Shown here: positions 45,901 through 60,300 of the stretch, in pieces
Position numbering within the stretch: the stretch's first letter is position 1
How the letters are laid out: every line of letters starts with the position of its first letter
Assembly (NCBI RefSeq): GCF_019097595.1
Contig: NC_080729.1
Coordinates: 4,713,417-4,777,416, forward strand
DNA from: Hemibagrus wyckioides
Taxonomy: Eukaryota; Chordata; Actinopteri; Siluriformes; Bagridae
DNA length: 64,000 bases
Direction of reading: 5' to 3'
Notes under the pieces: generated by a model
The model's input: only the letters and a program-made list of their open reading frames with translations
Database searches by the model: none
Told to the model about the DNA's origin: nothing
Translations under genes and position numbers: made by a program

Positions 45901-48900
45901 TGCTGTCCCGGCTTCCTGGGAAGTGACTGCAGCGTAGGTGGGTGGAAAAAAAAATGGAATCACGTCCATCAGTGTTTGCTGTTGTGTAATTATAATGGTT
46001 GCAAAAATAAATTAGAATTATTTCTTGCGACCATTCGATTTGGTGGTTCAGTTGATTAGACAAATAAAATACATCATTCATATTAGATTATTTTCTGTTT
46101 ACAGATCTGTTTTTTTTGTGACGTCAAGACCAACAGTACCACCAATGGTCAATAAAAAATAAAAAAAAAAGGATTCTTGGGGCTTATTTCTTTCTAGCCC
46201 AGACTGTAGCTTTACGCAGCCTATCCTCCTCATAGGTGTCAGGGGATTACAGTGTGAGTGACACACCCCCTTGATTTGATCTCCAAACACTATAATATGC
46301 CATTAGAAGTGATTGAGAAGGTGTGGGTGATGAAGGATTATTTACTTTTTCATCCTTTTTGTCTTAAAGTTAAACTTGAAGTAAATCAAAATAAGCAAAT
46401 CTTGTCCTATAACCGTACATGAAATGGAAGGTTTAGTGTTTTACGTGAAAGAGTTACAACTGTGTGTGTGTGAAACAAGTTTGCCCATCATCATTCTTAT
46501 TAAGCCATTGACGAGGCCTCATTTAATAATGCATTGCTCAACGCTAATAGTTTTGCCATTAGTTAAGCCATTGATTTTATCCCTCACATCTAATATCATG
46601 ACCAGCTGTCACTGGGTAATGTGTTTTAACTCACCCGAAATCTCAACCTCGCTCATTCAATTACATACAAATGTTTCGCGAACTCATGTTCTATAGCTCG
46701 CAGTGTGAAATCTAATGTGGATCTATTGTAATAAATCTTCGTGATCCAGGAAGTGCATTTTCTCAGAAAAAAAAAGCAGCGATCCTCTTTTTATCTTTTA
46801 GACGAAAATGCTTTCTGTCCAAGTTAATATTCACTGTGGATGCTGGAGGCCCTATGTGCTCATTGAAATCATATGAAGGGAATTAATACACTCTTTAATA
46901 CAGCCTCTGTTGCTCTGCTATAGTTGGGACGTGTCCATTGCTTAATTGTTGCCATGGTTTGAATGTTTTTAAAAGTGTTATGGGGGTAGTAATGGATCCT
47001 GGTGTATTGTTTCTTGCCATAGTGTGCTGATTAGTGAGAAAAAAGCATTAGGGATGACTGAACGAAAATCCAATTTTGCACTCATGAGGGTGAGGGTTAG
47101 GTATGGGGTTGGAGAAAATCCTGCACACGATTCTTAAGAGTATGTTGGAATTCAGATTTCTACTTATTCCATTATCTCTTCTTGTTTCTTGGCCAAGTGG
47201 CTAAGCTCAAATGACTTTGTCTTGTTCTTTCCCTCTGCAGGCTTTCAGTAATAAGTGCTCCGTGGTTTCACGCTCCTTAATCGAGATTCTTTTGTGTCTC
47301 TCTTTTCAAAAAAGGAGTGAGATCATCCACCACAGGCATGGAATATCAGCCCCCCACATACACACCGCATAGCTCCTCCATCATACATTTTAACCTTCCG
47401 TAACTTTATACCGTACCGTCTCTTTTCCCTCGTGCATTCCTATTTCTCATACTCTCACTGTCATCACCCACTTTTGGAACTAGTTCCAGCCTCGCTCACT
47501 GACCTTTTCCACCGCTCCACTACCACAACATTGACTGTTTTGTATGCGTCGGCCCAACTTTCAGCCTGCCTAGAACTAAGGGGGGTTGGGGTGGGGTAGG
47601 GGGGCTTTAGTGGAGGCCGTCATGCTTGAGCATGGGCCAGCCGTCTGGGCTGCGGAACATCTGGAAGCGCTGTGGGCCTTTTGGTGCTTGATGGAGTGAG
47701 CCAGCTAGGGAGAGCGCGTCACTCACACACAGCTAGATTACACACATATACAAGCTGCGTTTTATCCTGGAAACCAACAAGCGCAGGGGAGTGTATTAAA
47801 GAGCATGTGAATGATAACAAGGGCACTTGTGGTGCACGTAAAACCCTTCCTCGCTTGCTTGTTAAAAGAGTTGATGGAAAAGCAGCCACAGGGGCTACAC
47901 CTTGTTCCCACAAATATCGGGCTGTTAGAAAAAGAAGAGCGTAGCGGCGGGGGAAATCGATCACATTGTTAAAATGGAGACGTGCAGAAAGAAAGCCGTC
48001 TGAGGAAACGCTTTGTCTGACGCTAATTAACCCCCTTCGCTCATATAGTCGACGGTATCGCTGAATAAAAAGTTCTCCTTGCCTGTTTATGACCTGTTGC
48101 ACAGTAGGAATCAAAATGCCAGCAATCAACAAAGTACCCCTTTCTTCCTGCTCTTTGGAAGCACTGCAAAATTTGCCACCTGGGGATTTTGGATCCTGTC
48201 CTAGAGAAATCCAAGCTGTCTTCCGGCATTTATGTTGTAGGAATGCAGTTGTATGTTAGCGCTTAATGGATTTAATGTTTAGTTCTGTCTGCTGATGAAA
48301 CAGTGTTGGCTCTTTGAAGGGGATAAAACACACTCACTCACACACACATTAGTGATTGTTTCCACAAACTGAGGAACCTTTAAGAAAAAAAAAAAAAAGT
48401 ACCTCCCTACTGAAAAGCATGGCTCCATGGATATGCCAGTCTTGTTATAGTGTGTGTGTGTTTGTGTGTGTGTATGTCTTGCTTGCATGGGAACATGCAT
48501 GAGAGAGAATTCTGGGGTCAGTATTTTGGGGAAGTGTTCATGGTGGGAGAGAGCAAGACGCTTTGAGATGTTTCGCAGGTCACAGACACTAACCCCTGAT
48601 GTTTGTTCACATATTTATATAGGCCAGTCCCCATCGGGATTCTTTGTGGCGCTCCACAAACCATATGCCCCCTCCCTGTCCTTCTTTCTTTTCTCTTTTT
48701 ACCCTGCTTGTCTTTGGGGTAAAAACCACAGAGGTGCTGGATGTATTTGTATACATTCATCAGCATGCTCTGTTTTCTTTCATATCACTTCATTTCCTCT
48801 CCAAAGAGGCAGCATGTAGAGAATCAGCAGTTTTCCAAGGACCAGCTTGCGGAGAGTGACACGGGTCCTCAATAGTCCCTTTGAGACGTTTGGTCTACAC

Positions 48901-51900
48901 AATTGCTGCTAATGACAAATATTTAGCTTTTATAGTAAATAAGGCTTTCTTGCTGAACCAAATAAGGCATAAACCAAGGTCTTTTCAGGACTGCATGAGG
49001 TAAGATAGCTATAACAGATAAGTGCTGATATTTAAAAGTCCTCCCTTCCTTAATAATGAAAAGTGTAGCAACTTAAAGTTTAAAACCTGTCCCTGACATA
49101 CTGTATATTTATACATACACAAAAGACGTTGTGGGAAAGAAACGGCAGACTTTCATTGTTTGCTTTACCTTTGGCAAAATGTATGTGTGCACTAATGGGC
49201 TAAGTCCTCAGAAAATCACATCCATATGGGAAGAACAGGCTGAGCACTCAACACAGAGAAATAAACCCACCAAAAGGATCACCTGACAAAGCAAGGTCTT
49301 ATATATGCCAGAATAAAGGTGGAAAATAAGGGATCGAAAAAGATAAAAGAAGATAGACATGTGTGGATTAAGATTTAAGGAGCAAAAGAAGGCGTCCCTT
49401 CTAATGAAAGAATGCTTGAGAATGCAAAGGCGTAATCAACTTGCATAACCTTTCAATTTACAAGACGTAGACCAGTTTTCAACTAGATTCTCAGACTGGG
49501 ACAAGGGATTGCAAGTCACTCGGGTCAAAAATAGTTTGCTCGACATGACAAATGTACACACCACCAAACCAAAACCACTTTTTTTTGTGATTCAACAAAT
49601 CTAATCATCTGTGCCCTCCAACATCTTAGACCCCTGCTGGTGCTGCAACTGGAACATGTTGGGGGGAAAAGTCACTCTGGATTGATCAGCAGATGCCTCA
49701 GTTTCTTTGGGTTTCTTTGGGCATTTGATGCTAATGAGCGCCAGACAGGCTGCCTTTACCCCAGCGAAGAGGATTTTTCCACAGGGGCAGAGCATTTCTA
49801 AGGGATAGATTCTTGATCTTGATGAGACCCAGGACCCAGTTTGCTCCAGTCTGGCTTGATGGTATGTGGAAGAGAGTGCTATCCTTGCACTAAGCTGTAA
49901 ATCTTTAGTTTGAAACAGCTGAGTTTATGGGGCCATGTAGTAAAAACTCAATGAGTGATAGCTAGAGATCCATGTAGTAGTTCTAAGAAATTTTCACTGG
50001 ACAACTGGGGCCACACTGGACCACTTTGCTTTCCTTTTTTTCCATATGCAAAGTGTGACCCTGTTTGCACAATAATGAATTTTCATTCATACCTACATAG
50101 GCACAGAGCTCAAATACAAAGACATTTGAAGTTAAAAGGCTGGTATTTAAAATGGAAAACTTGAACACTTGGTCTTAAGATCATATTTCCAATGTAAAGT
50201 GAGTTGTTATTGCATATTTTGGCAGAACCATCATCCTGTAAGGGGCCACATTTAACTTAGTCATACGTCGAGGAACATATAAGTCTGCATGTTTGCTCAT
50301 CTCTTCTCCTCTCCCTCCCAGTTTATCAATCCCTCCCACATGTCATTGTGACCAGTTCCATTTCCGGAACATTCCTCCCTAAGCTGTTGAAAAGAAACGT
50401 AGAAACAGTGCCAAGGAAAACTAAAAGATACAGCATCCTGTTGTAGACCTTCTAGACCATGGTTTTTATGCAAGCCACTGGATTTTAAGCAGACCGCTCC
50501 AAACCCAAATCTCAGCCTTGATGCAACCTTGTGACACGTCCTTTTCTTGAGTGTTCCTAACTTTGACAGAATCCACAGTTAGGTAATGATTGTAAGAATC
50601 AGGTAAGAACACCTAAAACTTGATCTTTGCAATATCCTAGTGTCATGTGGCTGGTTGTTTAAGCTACCTTATTACTCATGGACAAGTTTAGAAATGTTTC
50701 TGTTTAATGGAATCTAGTTATGTCAAAGCAGATCAGCCGTTTGTGTGGTACTGATGGCAGCACAGCAGTAGAAGTCTGGTAGCAATTTTCCTGCCATTGC
50801 TCCTTCCCCCCACTCACCTTTCACACTGAGCTGCTGATGGATATCTTAGATTGTAGTTGCAGGGTATGAAGGTAATGGACGAATCAACATTCTGGTGTCT
50901 GGATTTCAACATATACAGGATGTAGAAACCTTTTGTTTTGTTAAACTACTGTATTGTTAGAGTGAGGGTTAGGAATGGTGAGTTGGGTCCATGGGATTAT
51001 TTCTAGGCTTTCTTCAATTTTGTTTAATGGACAGATCTATAAAATGAGCATGGTCTCTGGAGTCTTGCTCTGCCATCCTAATCTTCCCATTCATTCATTC
51101 ATTCATTCATTCATTCATTTTCCTTCTGCTTAGCCTAGATGGTCATCCCAGAGTTGTCTGTCACTGACCACAAATTCCAGCTACTAATCATGGATCCCCA
51201 GACATTCCCAAGCCAAGAGTGACATTTAATCTCTCCAGCAGCCCTGGATCTTCCCTGGGGGTCTCCAGTTAGACAAGCAGGAGCCAACCAGGGGAATCCT
51301 TGTAAGATGCCTGGACTACCTAAATTTGTCCCCTTAGATATCGTAAAATTCTGGTCTCAATTCTGCAAGTAAAAGATTTGCTTGATTTAGACCTTGAGAC
51401 AAAACCCCAACTGCTCAATGGTTACAGTAAAAGGTATACGTAAAAAGAATGTTGTGAGCAAACTCCCATCATGATTGCCCATGCAATTATGCACTTAGAT
51501 GAAGTGAAAGATGGCCAGACTCTGTGTTACATCTACTGATGTTCAAAAAATTAAGTTGATGTGTGGTGGGATATACGTAATTGTCTGGTTTATCCTTGAC
51601 TCCAAATTGCAAGCGAGGCCAAAACAGCAGGATGGTGTAAAACGCTTGATTGCTAGCTCTGCATACACCACCCAGTAACTTATGTCATGCAAAGTCCAGT
51701 CTTGTTGAGCAGGAAGCATACCTTCTAGCCACAGTATATAGCAGCCAGTTATTGCTAAGCCATAGAACTGACTAAAGTAGGATGTGTAAATACGGACACT
51801 AGGATAATTTTCTGAGAAACCTCAGTGGGTGTAGGGACTCTGCGAAGTCCAGCCATGATATCATTGTCCACTTTGTTGTGGAGTCTTAGTTGTTTTCAAA

Positions 51901-54900
51901 CACTGAACATGGAAAATCAGTACAAAAAGTATTTTTGGGAGCAGTTCTGGTGTGTTTCCTAAAACCTCCAGAAGGTCATTCTTATATAGACAGTCAGGAA
52001 TCTTCTTGATCTAAAATTTGCATTATTCCAGATGTTTGTGTTGGCCAGGATTCTTCACACTGCTGAGAAATCTGATTGGATTTTAACGATTGATTTCACA
52101 GGCGTTAGTCTTTATTTAAAATGGTTGAAAACTTCCAAAACAATAGGCATGAGTCTTTGTCTCAGTCTCAACAGCTGCATTTCCATACTTTAAAGACTGA
52201 ACCAAGGCATACATCCTCTGAGTAAAGATCACCTTTGTATGGTGTAGAAAAGGTTTAGGTGTTTAGGTACTTCAAAATTGTTCAGATATTAGAGGGTTTT
52301 TTCAAGTCCTTAGATCTTAATTGCAAACTAAGACACAGATATAGAACAACACTCTAAACTAACTCACCACCACTTTGTCAAAGCTCTGGTTGTGTGGCCA
52401 TGTCTGATTTATGACGTAATGTCTGTGTCAGCAATATTAGTCATCTCATCAAACGCAAGCTCAGAGGTTATCTTGGCTTTTACATGCAAGCTACGTGACA
52501 AATTGTTGCATTCCAGCGGAATAAGTCAGTGCCAGGCAGCTTGAAATGCAGACATTCCGACAGCTCGAGTTATATTAAGTGTGTGTCATGACTGGCCTGC
52601 TGAATATGCTTGACACTGGAAGTCGATTAGACTGAGGGACCTTGTAGAGATGCATCTTGCCTAGAAGGTATTCCAAAGGTTTTCAGGAATAATTACTTGG
52701 ATGGACACGTGGTGAGTTCTTTCTTACTTCAACACCAACAATAATGCATGGCTCATAGATGGAATGATAGGATGGCAGGTGCCTTTGTTTCTTAGCAGTC
52801 TAAACATCTCTTCTTTCATTAAGTTTGTCCTTAACTGGATAATCTACAACAGAGAATTTCCAGATTGGAAAAGCAAAAAAGCTACAACCTTTAACTATTT
52901 GAAAGAAGCTTTGTCGATCCTGTTTATAGAAAACCACCTGACCAACAAGTGGACCTTCTGTCTCCATCGGTTATGACTACTTTGTAATGAAGTAAGGGAA
53001 AATGTATATGTGTATGAGTTTCTCATGTTCACCCATTCCATTCAGAATTATTTTCTCAGTTAACTGTAGTCGCATCACACACGACACATACTTCAGTGAG
53101 ACATACAGTACTGTATGTGGTGTTAAAGACATGTCACACCGGATCATGTTGCAGCCGTTGATTATTTGAGCAGATTTCGCACAGCTCTTTGGCTGATGGA
53201 AAGCCTGCTTCCTTAGCACACAGATCTGGTGAGACGTTAGACACCATGGCAGATCTAGAAAGGAAGTGGAGGTGGCCATTGACTGGGAGTCAGTGATTTA
53301 GCATCAGTCCTCAGTAAAGAGGCTTCTGTGCACTCTAGTTTATTTGAGAAGTCACCTCACTCACTTACATAACACAGACGCTGCTGGCTATTGTTAAAAT
53401 GAAAAAAGTTTTTTGAACCAGGTTAAAAAAAAAAACCCTTGGTCTGGCAGCTCCAAGTTTGGCAGGAGTTTTCAGACATACAGTATAGGTCTGAAATCAT
53501 ACATCATCAAATTCCAGCTTTGTAAAGTGGTCCAAATCTACTGGCCGTATGCTCGCCAGGTAAAATTAGCTAGTTAGCAGAAAGATCCACTCGAGACCAT
53601 CATTTCGATTACAACATACACAGATCAGATTGTAAAAAAAAAAAATACAATGAGTAGACAGGACACTTTTGTTCTCCAAATGTTTTACTTAGCTAGCTAA
53701 TGCTTAATAACATCAGCCCCAGAGCCGCATCCAGCACTACAGAGAATATCAAAAAGGAAGGACTTCTACTAACATTATGAACATTATTTAAAGACAGAGG
53801 GTGTTGGTTTGTAGAATGATCATTAATGTTCCACCATTAAATCCTTCCTTATGCTAGATTGACTATGTACAATTTCACGACAGTTTCAAGTTTTCTAGGA
53901 ACAGTTCTAGGAACTTTTTGGCTTAAAGAATGTTCAGTCATCTGGGTATTCTGCTAATGTTTTCCATCAAATTAATAACTGTTACTACAACACTGGGAGT
54001 AAAGTTGTAATACGATTGTGCTGCAAACTATTATTTGAGCAGATGTTATTATTCAGATATATTATTTTGGGATTTCCTTAGGAGCTGTTGAATACTTATT
54101 GACCTTTCTAATAAATGCTCCACTTAGCTGTGTACTTTTTGAGTTGCCAGACGCTAGTGCGTGTTCAACAGGTCCGTCTTATCTCAGTGGCGAATACACC
54201 AGCCTGGCACTGTGATGAGAATCACCTGCTCAACTCAAAGGGGAAACAGCTGCTTGGTTTTCTTGGACGGGACAAAGTTATGCTGGCATGTCTGCTGATC
54301 GAGCAGTCATGTCCGGCCACACACTGCCCCAGACACACAGCACAGATGTCTGGGAGAGGCCTGGCAGCAGGAGGCATTCCGTCAGTCACGGCTGGCCACA
54401 CACTCCCCCTCACACTCAGTGTATTTCTTGGGTCAAATTCAGCTCTTCTCTTCTTTTAAATGTCCAATGGGCGTCATGCCCAAGCCATACGATCACTTGT
54501 ACACCCCCCTTCACCTTTTCATCTCTTTCTTTGCTCATGTCCTCCCACCTTCCATCCTTTTCTTCTCTGTTTTCATTTGCAAAACATATGTTGAACTCTT
54601 GACTTGGACGTATAAATAACTATGGCATGTCATATGTGTAAAATTGTTATGCTGTAGGAGATTGCCATAATGCATCGACTCTTCTCATAAGTTTTATTAC
54701 CATGAGTCTTAGCTCAGAATCAGTGAGCCTTCCTTTGTGTCATCCTATATCTGGACTGATTGTAAATGAATTCCCAGGCAAGACCTGCATAACCCCTGAC
54801 CCCTTTAGACATGTAGCTTATGTTATCTTGAACAGCTGTTCATGAAAAGGTTGGCATTCCACAAGACAGCTGCAGTGTCTGTTGGTGCCAGGGGCTGTCT

Positions 54901-55219
54901 TGTCAGGGGATATATTTGACAACTCGTTGAAACTGGACAGTTGTATGAAGATATATTTTGTTTTGTCATTGTATAGTAACTTTGTGGAAACTCCAGGGAG
55001 CAGCACTTTTTTTTTTTGCTAAGAGTAAAATTTAAAAATGTATATTTCTTTTTCTTCTTGGTCAAGTTCTCCGAGGTGCAATTATCCAATATAATAGTCA
55101 TGTGCTGAAAATATTTCCCCAAAATGATGGTGAGCAGGAATGTTTTTTTGCATCCAGAAAGAGAAAGTGTTTGTAGAAGTCTGTCCACAAGTATGTGTGA
55201 GAAGGAGACTGATCTGGGG

Positions 55220-55258
<39 letters not shown>

Positions 55259-57270
55259 ATAGTGAAAGCTTAAATGTACATATCAGCAAGTGTTAGAGGA
55301 AAAGCAGATTTTTAACACCAGCTCATATTCATATTGATAGTCTGAACATTTCTTTTCTTCTCATATGCATCCATTTAAACCTAACTCCACCCACTTACTT
55401 ATCAACCAACCCACTTACACCGTCAATGGTATCATCATCTCTGGTTGTGTCACCTCCCATCAGATCACTGCTATTCTTGTCACCTCTGGTCATGTTACCA
55501 CTGGTCACATCAGCTCCATTCAGGTCACCTCTGGTCATGTCACCTCCAACTGTTTGACCTCAGGTCAGGTCAAGACCTGTTTGCACCACCTCCAGTTGTG
55601 GCATCCAAGATCTTGTCACCTCCAGTTGTTTCATCTCTGGTACTATCACCTCTGGATGTGTCACCTCCGGTCATGTTACCTCTAGTTGTGTCACCTCCGG
55701 TTATGTTACCTCTAGTTGTGTCACCTCCGGTCATGTTACCTCTAGTTGTGTCACCTCCGGTCATGTTACCTCTAGTTGTGTCACCTAGGGTCAAGTTACC
55801 TCTAGTTGTGTCACCTCCAGTCATGCCACCTCTAGTTGTGTCACCTCCGGTCATGTTACCTCTAGTTTTGTCACCTCCGGTCAAGTCAACTCTAGTTTTG
55901 TCACCTCTGGTCATGTTACCTCTAGTTGTGTCACCTCTGGTCATGTTAACACTAGTTTTGTCACCTATGGTCATGTCATCTCTAGCTGTGTCACCTCCGG
56001 TCATGTTACCTCTAGTTGTGACACCTCTGGTCCTGTTTCCTCCAATCTAATTGCCACCCGTCGTCTCTCCCCAGTCATGTTACCTTTTTGGTGTCCAACC
56101 AGTTTTGTCACCTCTTATTATTTGATGACACTGTCACAATCAGTCATGTTACCTTCATTTGTGTCACATCCAGTCGTGTTACCTCAGTCCATGTCGCCTC
56201 TGGTAGGGTCATCTCAGAGCACATAAAGCCTCTGGTTGTGTCACCTCTGGTTGAATTACCTCCAGTTATGTTACCTCCGGACAAATCACCTCCAGAGGTG
56301 TTACCTCCAGATGTATCACCTTCAGGGGTGTTACTTACAGATGTGTTACCTCCAGGAGTGTTACCTCCAGATGGATCACCTCCAGTTGTGTCACCTATGA
56401 TCATGTCACATCACCTCTCACTGCATCACCTCTGGTCCAGTCACCTTTGGTAGTGTCACTTCCAGTTGCTTAGATCTCATTGAACTATTTATCTTGTTGC
56501 AGTACTGCCAATGTGAAAACATAGGATGTGGATAAAGATCTTAGTCTCTCCTAAAAGTTTTGCCAGAATCCAGTTACCATGAGGTGAAAAACTAAATCAA
56601 ATCTTCATAGTAGTTACAAATCCGTCCCTCTGGAAAGTTGTTCCATCTTTGAATGAGAAATTATACAGATTTAAAGCTTACTTTACCATAAACATGGCTT
56701 AAATTATCCCTGAAAGATGTTGTTTTTGTTGTTGCTGATCTTTCAGCTGCTCCCTGTCCGGGGTCGCCACAGCACATCATCCGATTTCCAGGTTTTACAA
56801 CGGATGCCCTTCCTGCTTAAATTATTACTGAAAACATTTGCATAAATGTTTAATCATGAAATTAAACAACATCCTTTAGACTTTTATTATTAGCGAGTTC
56901 AGAAGAAACAGGTTTATTCTTAATACCAGACATATTGAAATTCTTATCTGTGGTAATTGCACATACTGTGCTGCAGATGTAGGAGATAAAGACAAGGTTG
57001 CAAAATGCCAGAGTATTACTTTAATGCTGAAATTGGGAGCTATCTAGTTCTGTAGTTGATTTGCTCACATTTCTAAACAGGCTTTGTTCATACAGTATGT
57101 TACATCTGAATATGGTCATAATCCACTTTTCATGTCCAATGAGGGCTGAAAATAATTTAACAGCCATGTGGTCATAAAGTATTTTTCCAGAGGCATGTAT
57201 AGACTGTAAGCCTCATGGACGCAACACTGTCTTTAGGTTCAGGTTAGTAAACATTGAGCTAGCAACCAGA

Positions 57271-57330
<60 letters not shown>

Positions 57331-60300
57331 ATACCCATCCCAAGGAACTTGTTTTCTCTACCCATGTAATTAAACCTTCCCAAACGGAAATCCGGACTCC
57401 TCCTTAGGACTTGGTTCTTATGGCCACTTTGGGTGTTTTACACCACATCCAGACCGATCATTGTGTAGTCCTCGTGGTTATGGACCAAACCAATCTGTAA
57501 TGAAGATGAGTCCTCTGGAAATAGCTGTACTGGGCAGGATGCCAGAACTTGTCTTTCAGCCTGGCCTTTTTATTTGATTATTGTTATAAAGAAGACTGTT
57601 TGAAAGACTTGTTTCCATTGCAGACTTGGCCATAAAAGAAGTGTTTATCTAGAAAAAGGGATGGAAAGGCATTGTTTATGGAAACTATTTGGTAAGCTCT
57701 GGCTAGCACCTTGGCATTTGACCAAAAGATCTGGAGTCCAAAGCGGTGGCCAGGTTGGCACATTGGACACTGTGTCTTCCTAGCATCTGGGCACACAGCA
57801 GGGAATCTGTCATGAGGCAGACAGACAGAAAACAAGTGCTCGGAAGTTAAGAGAGCGATGGAGCAGTAAATAAAGGCAGTGACAGCAGAGGAAGTAAAGG
57901 AGAAGAGAAATCCTGTCCGTACTTGTAGGTGTGTCAGACCGTGAGCTCCTGACGAATGAGCTGATTTAGTGCTGGAATAATACAGTAACGAGTCGTAATT
58001 TGTTGTTTCAGTAATGCATTCACTCAGGGGACTCGTTCGAGGCATTCATCTGCTGGCACTCTGCTATAGTTCAGCTGCCAACTCACTACCGCTAATTTCT
58101 GAACAATGTTCCCAGAAATCCCATCCAATTAATGTCCCTGCATATAGTCTGTATGTTTTAGTGGATAGTATGTGACAGTTAACAGATATTGTGTTCTTTA
58201 TGATATGGATATTCCAGAGACAGAAGGCACTCAGTCCATAAAAGCACAAGAGATCAAACAGATCTGGTGGGTTGCCTAAATGGAGCCTTTTGCTAAAAAG
58301 TATTTTAAAAAATGTCTCTTTTTATCTTTCATCCAGAGTGTATGAACTGTACGGGTTACACCGATCTGAACAATCGCCTGAACAACCTTGAGAGTAAGGT
58401 AAGAGCAATGACTAACTCTTATGACTAAAGATATGAGTGAAGTATTTCCTGCATTCCCTCAAGCCTAGCTAAATCAAGATAAATCGATTAAATATGCTTC
58501 ATAGTTACCAGTTTTGGCAGAGATTTTGGTCCACATTTCTTCTGTTTAACTCTTGATGCTTGATGTCAAGAATTACATTGCAAATTATAACTTATTCCCT
58601 AAGACAGCGTACTCTTTTTCTTTCTCTTTGCTATTCTCACCATAGAGGTTACATCTTTTTCTTTTATTTGTTTCTTTTTCTTTCTTTTTTTTACTCACCA
58701 CATTGACAGGAGTAGTCATTTGGGAAACATAGCCATGAATGCTGTGATTTTATTTTTTTTTATTTTTTTATTTTTTGGTGGAAATCATCAGAAGACGGTT
58801 TCCCGAACATAGCAAATTGCTGCCTTCCATTTAAATAAAACAAATCCGGTGGCTTTTTCACTAAACCGATCCTTTTTCCCTAAACCATATTTAAAGAAGT
58901 GTGTTTTAATCAGTCGACACCAGTGTTTAGTCTCAGACCATTTAACTATTTTTTTTTCCAGTACAATGATCTAATCAAGTTTCTTATGAAGATTTCTCGT
59001 AAGAACCATTTGTGGTTTTAATGCAGTGTTCTCTGAAATATTATACAGAAAAGGAAAAATGAAAATGGACCTAATAGGAAAAGCCCTTAGCCCTCCACTA
59101 AGCAGATCTATGCTTGGATTGGATTCGGTCCCATATTTGTTTTTTAATAAAAAGTCTCTGCCAAATGAATAAATGTAAATGTAATGTACTGTGGACAGTA
59201 GGATATCAGCAGTAAAGTTTTTATTTGAGTTGTGCAATGGTTATATAGCAATTATTTAGAAGGTTTTGTGACCCTTTTTCTGCTTTTGGCTGTGTTTTAG
59301 ATCAAGTTGTTACGAGAGGCTGGACCTCGTCCTCCATCTATCAATACTCTGCCGGAGAGATCAACAGACAACGAGGTAGAAACCCCAGAGCCCACCCCTA
59401 GGGGACCCCCACCTTTTTGGCAACCAGGTGAGCCAATCACCTGCCATCACTTTTCTTAACAATCCCTCATTTTAACAGGGACCAGCGTTTCACCCCGAGA
59501 AGAGAGCCTCCCTGAGATTTGCGGCCACATACATGGAGAAAGTAATGGCCATAGGAGTGGAGGAGTAATGACATGTTGAGTCTATAAATGCTGGTGCTTA
59601 GAGACATGAACAAAGTATATTCATATTTCTTTAGGGCTCAAGCTGCCAAAAATGTCTTGTGTCTGAAAAATCTCACCTGCTTTTTTAAAGTGTTAAAAAG
59701 TCTTGTTCTCTGGCGAATATTAGAATTTAAGCAGGTCAGAATAAGAGTATCAATAAGTGACGGTTCCACGTTTCAATCCACTGGAAAGTTTTTCTGTGAA
59801 AGTTTTCATTCAGAATTGTCCGATTGTGTCATACAGGCAGCGGAGGCTCGGCTGCTAAGAATCTGTACTAATGACCGGAAGGTTGAGTGGACTGCCAAGG
59901 GGACAGTCGGTCTAATATATCCAGCTGGATATGAAGGAAATTTATTCATAACTTATTTGTAGCAGCATTGACACAAGAAATGTGTCGTTTGTGAAAACAG
60001 GGTTGCCAGGGCCTTGTTATTTATGCCAAACTGAGCAAATTTTGGAACAAGGTTACAGATGGAAAAAGCAAGTCCACAGGGTTTATTCGGGGGAGAGTTT
60101 AAAAATAGTGCACAGCAGCCAAGATCTTGCTTTAAAGCAAATAATCGGAATTAAAATTGAAGCAAGCATAAAACCTATGAGAAACAAAGAGAAATTGTGT
60201 GTGCTGACAGTGTAGCTACGATATACAGAACCATTTCTGGTAGTAAGATATATTGCGAAGATTGGTACAAGGAAAGGAGGATTATAGAGTGGATAATGTT

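Larger units (their letters stand above)
45938..58336 (+). other. col26a1 intron 3 (12.4 kb)
   Basis: Donor GTGGGT at 45938 and acceptor TTTCATCCAG ending at 58336. Inside are a G-quadruplex-type run (47580-47604), an ATTC run (about 51089-51118), a GT run (about 55222-55254), the 15/30-bp minisatellite (55445-56460), a retroposon piece (about 56735-56825) and a TC run (about 57272-57324). The region 47600-55200 is otherwise without recognised repeats or genes. The minus-strand frame at 47719-48132 (137 residues) and others have no family resemblance. Confidence 0.75.

Noticed and set aside
47240..47300. Possible hidden exon after TTCCCTCTGCAG
   Set aside because: The acceptor looks good, but no open frame joins the col26a1 phase without an early stop, and the protein is complete across exons 3 and 4 without it.
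47719..48132. 137-residue minus-strand open frame in col26a1 intron 3
   Set aside because: It has no recognisable domain, no splice partners and ordinary base composition for its surroundings; its length is within chance in 64 kb.
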